Assembly (NCBI GenBank): GCA_035532535.1
Contig: DATKQT010000035.1
Location: forward strand, 1 to 64,000
DNA: 64,000 bases
Direction: 5' to 3'
DNA from: Palsa-739 sp035532535
GTDB taxonomy: Bacteria > Actinomycetota > Thermoleophilia > Gaiellales > Gaiellaceae
Part shown: piece after piece, positions 43,501 to 50,768 of the stretch
Layout: the number at the start of each line of letters is the position of its first letter
Position numbering within the stretch: the stretch's first letter is position 1
The notes under the pieces: model-generated
The model's database searches: none
What the model was told of the DNA's origin: nothing
Seen by the model: the letters and a program-made list of their open reading frames with translations, nothing else
Translations under genes and position numbers: made by a program

Positions 43501-43506
43501 ACCGTA
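43501..43506 (-). promoter_or_regulatory. -10 hexamer TACGGT for phoU
   Basis: On the minus strand TACGGT is followed by 6 bases and ATG 43494, the leaderless spacing seen elsewhere in the window. Confidence 0.5.
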
Positions 43507-43527
43507 CACCTGATGGGTACTGGCGTT

Positions 43528-43602
43528 GGAGTGTACGTCACCACTCCGTAACCGGCCCGCAACAGGCCGTTTTCCCATTCGTCTCCGACCTGGCCGTACG
43601 TT
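43528..43602 (+). promoter_or_regulatory. pstS control region with 11-base periodic PHO-like units
   Basis: GTCACC (43537), GTAACC (43548), GCAACA (43559), TTTTCC (43570) and GTCTCC (43581) recur at exactly 11-base steps, a degenerate form of the actinobacterial PHO box. GGAGTG-N8-CACTCC (43528-43547) forms an inverted repeat over the first unit. TACGTT (43597-43602) is a candidate -10 box. PhoP binding is inferred. Confidence 0.4.
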
Positions 43603-43631
43603 GGCCGCGAACCCAAGGAGGAGGAAATTCA

Positions 43632-44687
43632 ATGCCGAAACTCGGCACTTCGATTCGCATCATCAGCGCCGTTGCGGCGGCCGCGTTTCTCGCGGTCATC
43701 GTCGTCGGAACGGCAAACGCAAAGGCGGTGCGCCAGTCCAGCACCATCATCTCGGGTGCCGGCAGCACGTTCGTCGCGCCACTCATCGCCCAGTGGATTT
43801 CACCGATCGGCTCCGCCTACGGCTACGAGCTGCAGTACAGCGCCGTCGGCTCGGGCGCGGGCATCACGTCGATCACCTCGCGCACGGTCGACTTCGGCGC
43901 GAGCGATGCGCCGCTGTCGCCCGACCAGTTCACGGCCTGCAACGGCTGCGAGCAGATTCCGTGGGCGCTCGGCGCCACCGCCGTCCTCTACAACCTGCCC
44001 GGCGTCAAGAGCCTGCTGCACATGACGGGGCCTGTGCTCGCAGACATCTTCTCGGGGAAGGTCACGACCTGGGACAATCCCAAGATCGCGAAGCTGAACC
44101 CAGGCGTCTCGCTCCCGAGCACGAAGATCTCGATCGCCCACCGCTCCGATAACTCCGGCACGACCTACAACTTCACCGACTACCTCTCCCACGTCAGCCC
44201 GTCGTGGAAGGCGCAGATCGGGACGGGTGTCGCGGTCAACTGGCCGGTCGGCTCGGCCGGCAAAGGAAGCTCTGGCGTCGCCGCGATCGTGTCGCAGACA
44301 CCGGGCGCGATCGGATACGCCGACATCGCCTACGCACTGACCAACCACCTGAAATACTTCGCGATGAAGAATGCCGCCGGCAAGTTCACGACGCCGGGCC
44401 TGCGCGCGATGGTCTCGGCCGCCCAGAGCGATGTGCATCCCGCTGCCGACAACTCGCTCTCGATCGTCGATCCGCCCGCGAACAAGAAGTACATCAATGC
44501 GTATCCCATCTGCACCTTCACGTACGTGATCGTGCCCCTCCAGTCCAGCAAGGCCGCCCAACTGAGGAAGTTCCTCTTCTGGGCGGTCACGAAGGGCCAG
44601 ACCTACGGCCCCAGGATCCTCTTCCAGCCTCTCCCGAAGCCCGTCCTCGTCGTCGACGAGAAGGCGATCGCAAAGATCCACTCGTAG
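43632..44687 (+). CDS. pstS: phosphate ABC transporter substrate-binding protein PstS
   Basis: A 351-residue secreted binding protein. It has a signal peptide (residues 1-30, ending GTANA), then SGAGSTF, AVGSGAGI, FGASDAPL and RSDNSGTTYNF, the phosphate-contacting loops of PstS. No lipobox cysteine is present, so it is not a typical lipoprotein; it may be held by the uncleaved helix or released. The start is fixed by AAGGAGGAGG upstream of ATG 43632. It is followed by pstC 8 bases later. Confidence 0.95.
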   Translation: MPKLGTSIRIISAVAAAAFLAVIVVGTANAKAVRQSSTIISGAGSTFVAPLIAQWISPIGSAYGYELQYSAVGSGAGITSITSRTVDFGASDAPLSPDQFTACNGCEQIPWALGATAVLYNLPGVKSLLHMTGPVLADIFSGKVTTWDNPKIAKLNPGVSLPSTKISIAHRSDNSGTTYNFTDYLSHVSPSWKAQIGTGVAVNWPVGSAGKGSSGVAAIVSQTPGAIGYADIAYALTNHLKYFAMKNAAGKFTTPGLRAMVSAAQSDVHPAADNSLSIVDPPANKKYINAYPICTFTYVIVPLQSSKAAQLRKFLFWAVTKGQTYGPRILFQPLPKPVLVVDEKAIAKIHS

Positions 44688-44694
44688 GGACCGT

Positions 44695-45684
44695 GTGACC
44701 ACGCTCGACCTCAACGAGGCCACCCGCCGCCCCTTTACGGGGCGGCGGGTGCGCTTCGGGGACGTCGCGCTGCAGGTCGTCGCGGGAACGGCCGCACTTG
44801 CCGTGACCGTCCTCGTCGGGCTGATCGTCTGGAAGGTGGTCGACGGCGCGCGGCTGTCGATCGCAACGTACGGCCTGCACTTCGTCTGGCGAGTGGCATG
44901 GAACCCGGTCGTCGGCCGTGAGGTCTATGGCGCCGGCAGCTTTTTGTTCGGCACCGCGATCACCTCGCTGTTCGCGCTCGCACTCGCCACACCGCTCGCA
45001 CTCGGGATCGCGCTCTTCCTGAGCGAGCTCGCACCGCGCGGCCTGCGCGCACCGGTGACAGCACTCGTCGAGACGCTTGCCGCGATCCCGAGCGTCGTCA
45101 TCGGGCTCTGGGGGATCCTCGTTCTCGGACCGGCCCTCCGAACGCACATCGAGGGCTGGCTGCACTCCGTGTTCGGCTTCATCCCTCTCTTCGGCGACCC
45201 GTCGGCCGCCGGCGCGAGCATCTTCACGGCGATCATCGTCCTGACGATCATGATCCTGCCGATCGTCTCGAGCATCAGCCGCGAGCTCTTTCTCGGCGTG
45301 CCGCACGAGCTGAAGGAGGGCGCGCTCGCCCTCGGCACCACGCGCTGGGAAATGGTGCGCGGGGTCGTCTTCCCGTATGCACGGGGCGGCATCGCAGCCG
45401 CGCTCATCCTCGGCCTCGGACGCGCGATGGGCGAGGCGATCGCCGTCACGCAAGTGATCGGCGGCGGTGTCTTCATCCACTGGAGCCTGTTCGGCCAGGG
45501 CGACACGCTTGCGAGCAAGATCGCTTCCTCGTATCAAGGTTCGACGACGAACCTCTCGACGTCCTCGCTCGTCTACCTCGGGCTGATCCTGCTCGTATTC
45601 TCGCTTCTGGCGAATGTCACGGCGCAGTGGATCGTCCGTCGCGTCGCGCGCCGTCACGGCGTCACGCGCGGAGGGCACGCGTGA
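44695..45684 (+). CDS. pstC: phosphate ABC transporter permease PstC
   Basis: A 329-residue permease with six or seven helices. The ABC-permease coupling loop is ELKEGALALGTTRWEMVRGV, and AAIPSVVIGLWG and LGRAMGEAIAVTQVIGG are typical of PstC. It forms the membrane channel with PstA. Translation starts at GTG 44695 and its TGA overlaps the pstA start. Confidence 0.95.
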   Translation: MTTLDLNEATRRPFTGRRVRFGDVALQVVAGTAALAVTVLVGLIVWKVVDGARLSIATYGLHFVWRVAWNPVVGREVYGAGSFLFGTAITSLFALALATPLALGIALFLSELAPRGLRAPVTALVETLAAIPSVVIGLWGILVLGPALRTHIEGWLHSVFGFIPLFGDPSAAGASIFTAIIVLTIMILPIVSSISRELFLGVPHELKEGALALGTTRWEMVRGVVFPYARGGIAAALILGLGRAMGEAIAVTQVIGGGVFIHWSLFGQGDTLASKIASSYQGSTTNLSTSSLVYLGLILLVFSLLANVTAQWIVRRVARRHGVTRGGHA

Positions 45685-46574
45685 GCGCACAGGGCCTCAG
45701 CGGGCCTGGGCTCCGCCTCGACCGGCTACCCCGGCGGCGGGCGGTGAACAGGCTGATGGAGTTGCTCGCCTGGCTTGCCGCGGCGATCGCGATCGCGATC
45801 CTCGGAATCGTCGTCTACTCGGTCGCGAGGAAGGGTTGGAGCGAGCTCAATCTCAATCTGATCACGAAGGCGCCGATCCCCTTCAGCCTCACGAACGCGC
45901 CGCAGGGGCTCGCGAACGCCTTCGCCGGCTCACTCGTGATCGTCGGTCTGGCGACAGCGATGGCACTCCCGGTCGGGATTCTCGTCGCCGTCTATCTCAA
46001 CGAGTTCGCGCCGGCCGCCGTGCGGAACGGCGTCGGTCTGATCCTCGACGTCCTGAACGGCGTACCGGCGATCGTCGTCGGCATCTTCGTGTTCGGGCTG
46101 TTGGTTGTCGGCCACGGACAGAACGGTTTCGACGGGGCCTTCGCGCTCGCGTGCCTCATGCTCCCGCTGGTCGCTCGCGCGACGATGGAGGTGCTCGCGC
46201 TCGTGCCGAACTCGCTGCGCGAGGCAAGCCTCGGGCTCGGCATCCCCCAGTGGAGAACGACGCTCAGCATCGTCCTCCCGCAGACGGTCGGCGGCATCGT
46301 CACCGGCACAGTGCTCGCGGTCGCGCGGGTGGCCGGCGAGACGGCGCCGCTCCTGTTCACGTCGTCGCTCGTCGGCACGCAAACGAGCTGGGACCCGCAC
46401 CACGCGCTGCAGTCGATTCCGGTCGCGATCTTCGAGCTTTCGGAGTCGCCCGACCCCGCAGATCACGCGCGTGCCTGGGCGGCGGCGCTGGTGCTCCTGA
46501 TGTTCATCCTGTTCGCCAGCCTCGCAGGGCGCTGGCTCGCGACCCGGAGCCGCGCCAAGATGGCCACCCGTTGA
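45681..46574 (+). CDS. pstA: phosphate ABC transporter permease PstA
   Basis: A 297-residue permease with six helices. The coupling loop is SLREASLGLGIPQWRTTLSIVLP, and NGVPAIVVGIFVFG and RVAGETAPLLFTS are typical of PstA. GTG 45681 overlaps the pstC stop (GTGA), indicating coupled translation with its partner subunit. Confidence 0.95.
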   Translation: MSAQGLSGPGLRLDRLPRRRAVNRLMELLAWLAAAIAIAILGIVVYSVARKGWSELNLNLITKAPIPFSLTNAPQGLANAFAGSLVIVGLATAMALPVGILVAVYLNEFAPAAVRNGVGLILDVLNGVPAIVVGIFVFGLLVVGHGQNGFDGAFALACLMLPLVARATMEVLALVPNSLREASLGLGIPQWRTTLSIVLPQTVGGIVTGTVLAVARVAGETAPLLFTSSLVGTQTSWDPHHALQSIPVAIFELSESPDPADHARAWAAALVLLMFILFASLAGRWLATRSRAKMATR

Positions 46575-46591
46575 TGGAAGGAGCCGAGCGC

Positions 46592-47440
46592 ATGTCGACT
46601 ACGATCGAGCCGACTGTGAGAGTCGAGACGACTCGCCGCCAGCCGATGCCGCCGCGCGAGCGGCTCGAGACGATCTTCCACGTCGAAGGCCTCGACGCGC
46701 TCTATAGCGGAAAGGCGGCGATCAAGGACGTCACGATCGACGTGTACAAGAACCTCGTCACCGCCATCATCGGACCCTCCGGCTGCGGCAAGAGCACGTT
46801 CATCCGCTGCTTCAACCGGATGAACGACCTGATCCCGGGCTTCAGCCAGACGGGCACGATCCGTTACCACGGGCAGGACATCTGCGCGTCCAACATCGAC
46901 CCGGTCGCGGTCCGGCGGAACATCGGCATGGTCTTCCAGCGGCCGAACCCGTTTCCGAAGTCGATCTACGACAATGTCGCGTGGGGCTGCCGCGTCCTCG
47001 GCATGAAGGACGGCCTCGACGAGCGCGTCGAACGCGCGCTCACACAGGCAGCGTTATGGGATGAGGTGAAGGACCGTCTCAAAGCAAGCGGCCTTTCGCT
47101 CTCCGGAGGCCAGCAGCAGCGCCTCTGCATTGCGCGTGCAATTGCCGTCGAGCCAGACGTCGTTTTGATGGACGAGCCGGCCGCATCGCTCGATCCGATC
47201 GCAACGCAGGCGATCGAGCAGCTCATGCACGAGCTGAAGAGCGAGTACACGTTCGTCATCGTCACGCACAACATGCAGCAGGCGGCACGCGTCGCCGACA
47301 TGACGGCGTTCTTCTCCATCTCGCGTGGCGAAGAGGGCAAGCGTTTCGGCGAGCTCATCGAGTACGACGCGACTGAGAAGATCTTCACCGCGCCCTCCGA
47401 TAAGCGGACGGAGGACTACGTCACCGGTCGCTTCGGCTAG
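46592..47440 (+). CDS. pstB: phosphate ABC transporter ATPase PstB
   Basis: A 282-residue ABC ATPase. It has Walker A GPSGCGKSTF, the Q loop VFQRPNPFPKSIYDNVAWG, signature LSGGQQQRLCIARA, Walker B VVLMDEPAASLDP and switch His in VTHNM. It powers phosphate import through PstCA. ATG 46592 is preferred because AAGGAG lies 8 bases upstream; the in-frame ATG at 46574 overlaps the pstA stop. Its TAG is interlocked with the stop of the convergent channel gene. Confidence 0.96.
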   Translation: MSTTIEPTVRVETTRRQPMPPRERLETIFHVEGLDALYSGKAAIKDVTIDVYKNLVTAIIGPSGCGKSTFIRCFNRMNDLIPGFSQTGTIRYHGQDICASNIDPVAVRRNIGMVFQRPNPFPKSIYDNVAWGCRVLGMKDGLDERVERALTQAALWDEVKDRLKASGLSLSGGQQQRLCIARAIAVEPDVVLMDEPAASLDPIATQAIEQLMHELKSEYTFVIVTHNMQQAARVADMTAFFSISRGEEGKRFGELIEYDATEKIFTAPSDKRTEDYVTGRFG

Positions 47441-48072
47441 GCGCGCAAGTATCGGTACGTCAGCGCCGCCAGCGCAGCACCGAGCGGCGGCGCGACGAGG
47501 TAGAGCCACAGCGCGTGCAGGTCGCCGGAGACGAGCGCCGGCGCGAGCGAGCGCGCGGGATTCATCGACGCGCCCGTGACCGGCCCGCCGAAGAGCGCGT
47601 CGAGCCCGACGGTGCCGCCGACCGCGATCGCGGCCGCCTCTCCGACCGCGCGGCTGTCGGTGGCGACCGCCATGATCACGAACATCAGAAAAAACGTGAG
47701 GACGATCTCCCACAGGAACGCCTGTCCCTGCGATCCGGCCGGAAGCGTGGCGCCGTCGTGCGCGTGGTTTCCGAGCGACCCGCGGACAAGCACCGCGGCC
47801 GCGATCGCGCCAACGAACTGCGCAAGCCAGTAACCGAGCGCACGCCTGCGGGGAAAGTGCCGCGTGAGCGCGAACGCGAGCGTGACGCCAGGATTGAAGT
47901 GTGCGCCGGAGATGTGCCCGAGGGCGTAGATCATCACCATGATCACGAGGCCGAACGTGAGCGCGACCCCGAGATGACCGAGTGCGCCGGTCTTTGCGTT
48001 GACGACGATCGCGCCGCAACCGGCGAAGACGAGCGCGAACGTCCCGATCGCCTCCGCGAGGAGCGCCCTCAC
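47437..48072 (-). CDS. MIP-family channel in an arsenic cassette (AqpS-like)
   Basis: A 211-residue aquaporin-family protein with six helices. The first half-helix motif is NPG instead of NPA (SGAHFNPGVTLA, residues 60-62); the second is canonical (GASMNPARS). GTG 48072 overlaps the stop of arsC by 4 bases, so the two form an operon under the arsR/arsC promoter. In Sinorhizobium an ars-operon aquaporin (AqpS) releases arsenite made by ArsC down its gradient, and no ArsB or Acr3 pump is encoded here, so I infer the same task. Glycerol or water conduction cannot be excluded. Confidence 0.8.
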   Translation of the reverse strand: MRALLAEAIGTFALVFAGCGAIVVNAKTGALGHLGVALTFGLVIMVMIYALGHISGAHFNPGVTLAFALTRHFPRRRALGYWLAQFVGAIAAAVLVRGSLGNHAHDGATLPAGSQGQAFLWEIVLTFFLMFVIMAVATDSRAVGEAAAIAVGGTVGLDALFGGPVTGASMNPARSLAPALVSGDLHALWLYLVAPPLGAALAALTYRYLRA

Positions 48073-48698
48073 TCGGGCAGCAGCTCGGCGATCAGGCGCT
48101 GCACTCTTGCGTCGATGTCGTCGCGGATCCGCCGCACCGCGTCGATCCCCTGGCCGGCAGGATCGTCGAGCTCCCAATCCTCGTACTTCTTGCCCGGGTA
48201 GATCGGGCAGGCGTCGCCGCATCCCATCGTGATGACGATGTCGGCGGCTCGCACGACTTCGTCGGTGAGCGGCTTCGGGAAGTCCTGCGTCATGTCGACG
48301 CCGATCTCGTTCATGGCCTCGAGGACCGCGGGGTTGATCGTGTCGGCCGGTTCAGAGCCGGCGGAGCGAACGTGGATGCGCCCGTGCGAGCGCAGGCTGA
48401 CGAGCCCCGCCGCCATCTGGCTGCGACCGGCGTTGTGCACGCACACGAAGAGCACCTCGGGCTGCTCCTTCACGACGCCCCCCTCCGCCTGTGCGAGAGC
48501 GTGAAGCCGCTCGCGTGCGAAGCGGTGCACGAGGAGCGGCACGTACGTCGAGATCCGCGCGCCGCTGAGCAGGTCGCTCGACTCCTCGATGTATCGCGCG
48601 ATCGTCTCGCTGGAAAACATGCCAGCGAACTCCTCGTGGAGCTCCTCCGCTGCGTGCCGGATCTGGTTGCGCGTGATCGGATCGAGTGTCTCGGACAC
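48069..48698 (-). CDS. arsC: arsenate reductase with N-terminal three-helix bundle
   Basis: A 209-residue fusion. Residues about 1-72 form a helical domain (HAAEELHEEFAGMFSSETI, then YVPLLVHRFARERL) found in front of some actinobacterial arsenate reductases. Residues 80-209 form a low-molecular-weight phosphatase-like ArsC with the P-loop CVHNAGRSQ (C86), TMGCGDACP (C160, C164) and DDP (179-180). It reduces arsenate to arsenite in the cytoplasm, probably with thioredoxin or mycothiol. GTG 48698 is chosen because a TTGACA-17-CAAGAT promoter ends 7 bases upstream; GTG 48719 is an alternative. Confidence 0.88.
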   Translation of the reverse strand: MSETLDPITRNQIRHAAEELHEEFAGMFSSETIARYIEESSDLLSGARISTYVPLLVHRFARERLHALAQAEGGVVKEQPEVLFVCVHNAGRSQMAAGLVSLRSHGRIHVRSAGSEPADTINPAVLEAMNEIGVDMTQDFPKPLTDEVVRAADIVITMGCGDACPIYPGKKYEDWELDDPAGQGIDAVRRIRDDIDARVQRLIAELLPE

Positions 48699-48705
48699 TG
48701 GCCGG

Positions 48706-48737
48706 ATCTTGTCGAACACATCGATGGCTGTCAATAT
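48706..48737. promoter_or_regulatory. overlapping face-to-face promoters of arsC and arsR
   Basis: Plus strand: TTGTCG (48709-48714), 17 bases, CAATAT (48732-48737), 7 bases, GTG 48745 of arsR. Minus strand: TTGACA (48734-48729), 17 bases, CAAGAT (48711-48706), 7 bases, GTG 48698 of arsC. The -35 box of each overlaps the -10 box of the other, and the centre CATCGATG is palindromic. One repressor dimer could shut both. Binding by ArsR is inference. Confidence 0.7.
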
Positions 48738-48744
48738 CTCTCGG

Positions 48745-49068
48745 GTGAAGACGATCGCGACGCTGTCGTGCCCGCCGCTGCTCGAAGGCGCCATCAGCCG
48801 GAGTGAGGCCGATCGCGTGGCAGCGGCCCTCAAGGTGCTCGCCGAGCCTGCGCGCCTGCGGCTGCTCAGCCTCATCCAGGCGCAGCCCGGTGGTGAGGCG
48901 TGCGTGTGCCATCTGACCGGGCCGCTCGGCCTCACCCAGCCGACCGTCAGCCACCACCTGAAGGTGCTGCTCCAGTCTGGCCTCGTCGAGCGCGAGCAGC
49001 GTGGCAGCTGGGCGTTCTTCCGCGTGAAGGCGGAGCCGCTCGCCGCGCTGCGCGCGGTCCTCTCCTAG
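48745..49068 (+). CDS. arsR: ArsR-family metalloregulator
   Basis: A 107-residue winged-helix repressor. LAEPARLRLLSLI starts the fold, EACVCHLTG carries C53 and C55 in the place of the ELCVCDL arsenic-sensing motif, and TQPTVSHHLKVLLQSGLVE is the recognition helix. SCPPLLEG at the N-terminus adds C9, a possible third thiol ligand. GTG 48745 sits 7 bases after CAATAT; ATG 48724 would start inside the promoter. Arsenite binding should release it from the shared arsC promoter. Its stop is interlocked with the PhoR-like gene in CTAG. Confidence 0.92.
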   Translation: MKTIATLSCPPLLEGAISRSEADRVAAALKVLAEPARLRLLSLIQAQPGGEACVCHLTGPLGLTQPTVSHHLKVLLQSGLVEREQRGSWAFFRVKAEPLAALRAVLS

Positions 49069-49946
49069 GCAGGGAAACGGCAGGCGATCTCGAGACCGCG
49101 GCCCGGTGGGCTGAGTGCTTCGACGGTCCCGCCGGCCGACGTCACCACGTGCTTCACGATCGCGAGGCCGAGCCCGGTGCCGCGCGACGTGCGCGCCTGG
49201 TCTGCGCGGTAGAAGCGCTCGAACAGCCGAGGAAGCTCGCTCTCGCGAACGCCGGCCCCGTCGTCGGCAACGGCCAGCACGGCCGCCGCACCGTCGCCCT
49301 CGACCGAGACGCGGCACGTGCTTCCAGGCCCCGAATAGCGAATCGCGTTCTGGACGAGGTTCTCGGCGACGACGCGGATCATCCGCGGCCGGAGCGGAAG
49401 CTCGATCTCGGCATCTCCGATGACGACGATCTCGACGCCCGCGTGCTCCGCGCGGTCGACGTAGGTGCGCGCGACCTCCTCGAGGATCGGAAGTGCCACC
49501 GTCCGGCCGAGCGAGACGACCTCGCGGCCGGTCTCGAGCTCGCCGAGGAACAGCACGTCGTCGATCAGCTCGCCTGCTTGCTGGATCTCCTGCCGGGCCT
49601 GCTCGACGAGGTCCTCGACGCGGGCGCCGGGGAGCCCCGTGCTCTCGAGGAGCACGAGAAGGCGCGCGAGCGGCGTGCGGAGCTCGTGCGAGACGGCGGC
49701 CGTGAAGCCGGCCCGAAGCTCCTGGTAGGCCGAGAGCTCCGGGAGCGCCGCCAGGAAGAGGACGAGCGGAGCGGGCTCGACGAAGAGCATCTCCTCGGCC
49801 ACGCGCCGGCCGGGCGTCCCGTCACCGAGTGCGGCCGCACCCGACGGGCTGGCGGCGACGAGCCGCCGCTCGCTGTCCAGCACGATGACCGGCTCGTCGA
49901 GCGCGCCGACGAGGGCCTGGATGCGCTCTCTGTTTCCGTTCACCAC
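49065..49946 (-). CDS. phoR: PhoR/SenX3-type sensor histidine kinase
   Basis: A 293-residue kinase without transmembrane helices. A short PAS-like domain (about 8-45, DEPVIVLDSERRLVAASP) is followed by HisKA with H87 (AVSHELRTPLARLL), an N box (ENLVQNAIRYS), ADDGAGVRESELPRLFERFYR and GTGLGLAIVKHV. It is soluble, unlike SenX3 or PhoR with their N-terminal helices, so membrane signals would have to come through PhoU or Pst. GTG 49946 or 49943 is the start. It diverges from the phoP-like gene, and the first PHO unit overlaps its first codons. Assignment to phosphate sensing rests on neighbours. Confidence 0.75.
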   Translation of the reverse strand: MVNGNRERIQALVGALDEPVIVLDSERRLVAASPSGAAALGDGTPGRRVAEEMLFVEPAPLVLFLAALPELSAYQELRAGFTAAVSHELRTPLARLLVLLESTGLPGARVEDLVEQARQEIQQAGELIDDVLFLGELETGREVVSLGRTVALPILEEVARTYVDRAEHAGVEIVVIGDAEIELPLRPRMIRVVAENLVQNAIRYSGPGSTCRVSVEGDGAAAVLAVADDGAGVRESELPRLFERFYRADQARTSRGTGLGLAIVKHVVTSAGGTVEALSPPGRGLEIACRFPA

Positions 49947-49971
49947 CCCTTCACCAGTCCTTCACCCGCCG
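49939..49971 (+). promoter_or_regulatory. PHO box: three TTCACC units at 11-base spacing
   Basis: TTCACC occurs at 49939, 49950 and 49961, exactly 11 bases apart, matching the direct-repeat units bound by PhoP/RegX3 in actinomycetes. The array ends 27 bases before the -10 hexamer GATAAT (49999-50004) of the response regulator gene, a position suited to activation, so the regulator probably controls its own gene. Confidence 0.75.
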
Positions 49972-49998
49972 GTGACCCGTCGATTACGGGCTTGACTC

Positions 49999-50004
49999 GA
50001 TAAT
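49999..50004 (+). promoter_or_regulatory. -10 hexamer GATAAT for the phoP-like gene
   Basis: GATAAT ends 7 bases before ATG 50012. It overlaps the in-frame ATG at 50003, which is therefore unlikely to be in the mRNA. Confidence 0.6.
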
Positions 50005-50011
50005 GATGCCG

Positions 50012-50707
50012 ATGCCCAAGGTGCTCATCGTCGAGGACGACGAGGTCATCGCCCAGGGGATGGCGCGCCATCTGAGCGCGGCCGGCTTCGACGCGGTCTG
50101 GGTCGCGAACGGGGAACAGGGCCTCGCCCGCCTCCGCTACGAGCAGCCGGACGTGTGCGTGCTCGACCTCATGCTCCCCGGCATGGACGGCTGGAAGCTC
50201 ATCGAGACCGTTCGCGCCGAGGGGATCTCGACACCCGTCGTCGTCGTTTCCGCGCGCGGCACCGAGCACGACCGCGTGCACGCGCTCGAGATCGGCGCCG
50301 ACGACTACCTCGTGAAACCGTTCTCGATGAAGGAGCTCGTCGCCCGCGTGCGCGCCGCCGCACGCCGAGGGATCCGCCGCGATGAGATCCCGCGCGGAGA
50401 GCCGATCGAGATCGAGGAGCTCCGCGTGGATCCGCGCGAGGTGCAGGCCTACGTCGACGGCGCGAGCGCCGAGCTGACGCCGACCGAGTTTCGCCTCCTG
50501 TACCAGCTCGCGCTCGACCAGGGTCGCGTCGCCACGCGCGACGAGCTCCTGCAGAAGCTGTGGGGACGTCGTGAGTCGCATCGCGACCGCACAGTGGACG
50601 TCTTCGTCCGCCGGTTGCGGGAGAAGATCGACCAGCGCGCGTCACGCCACACCTTCATCCAGACGCGCTACGGCGTCGGGTACAAGCTCGAAGCCGTACC
50701 CAAGTAG
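50012..50707 (+). CDS. phoP: PhoP/RegX3-type response regulator
   Basis: A 231-residue OmpR-family regulator. The receiver has acidic residues in VEDDE, phospho-acceptor D52 in LDLMLPGMDG and Lys in LVKPFSMKEL. The winged helix shows LTPTEFRLLYQLA, HRDRTVDVFVRRLREKI and TRYGVGYKLE. A PHO box lies directly upstream, so it is probably the phosphate-starvation regulator that drives pst expression. I place the start at ATG 50012, 7 bases after GATAAT, rather than at the in-frame ATGs 50003 or 50006. Confidence 0.85.
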   Translation: MPKVLIVEDDEVIAQGMARHLSAAGFDAVWVANGEQGLARLRYEQPDVCVLDLMLPGMDGWKLIETVRAEGISTPVVVVSARGTEHDRVHALEIGADDYLVKPFSMKELVARVRAAARRGIRRDEIPRGEPIEIEELRVDPREVQAYVDGASAELTPTEFRLLYQLALDQGRVATRDELLQKLWGRRESHRDRTVDVFVRRLREKIDQRASRHTFIQTRYGVGYKLEAVPK

Positions 50708-50768
50708 ACACAGGAGCGTCACCAGAGGGCCCCCCACGCGCGGCGCGCTCCGACGCACCATCTGCAGC

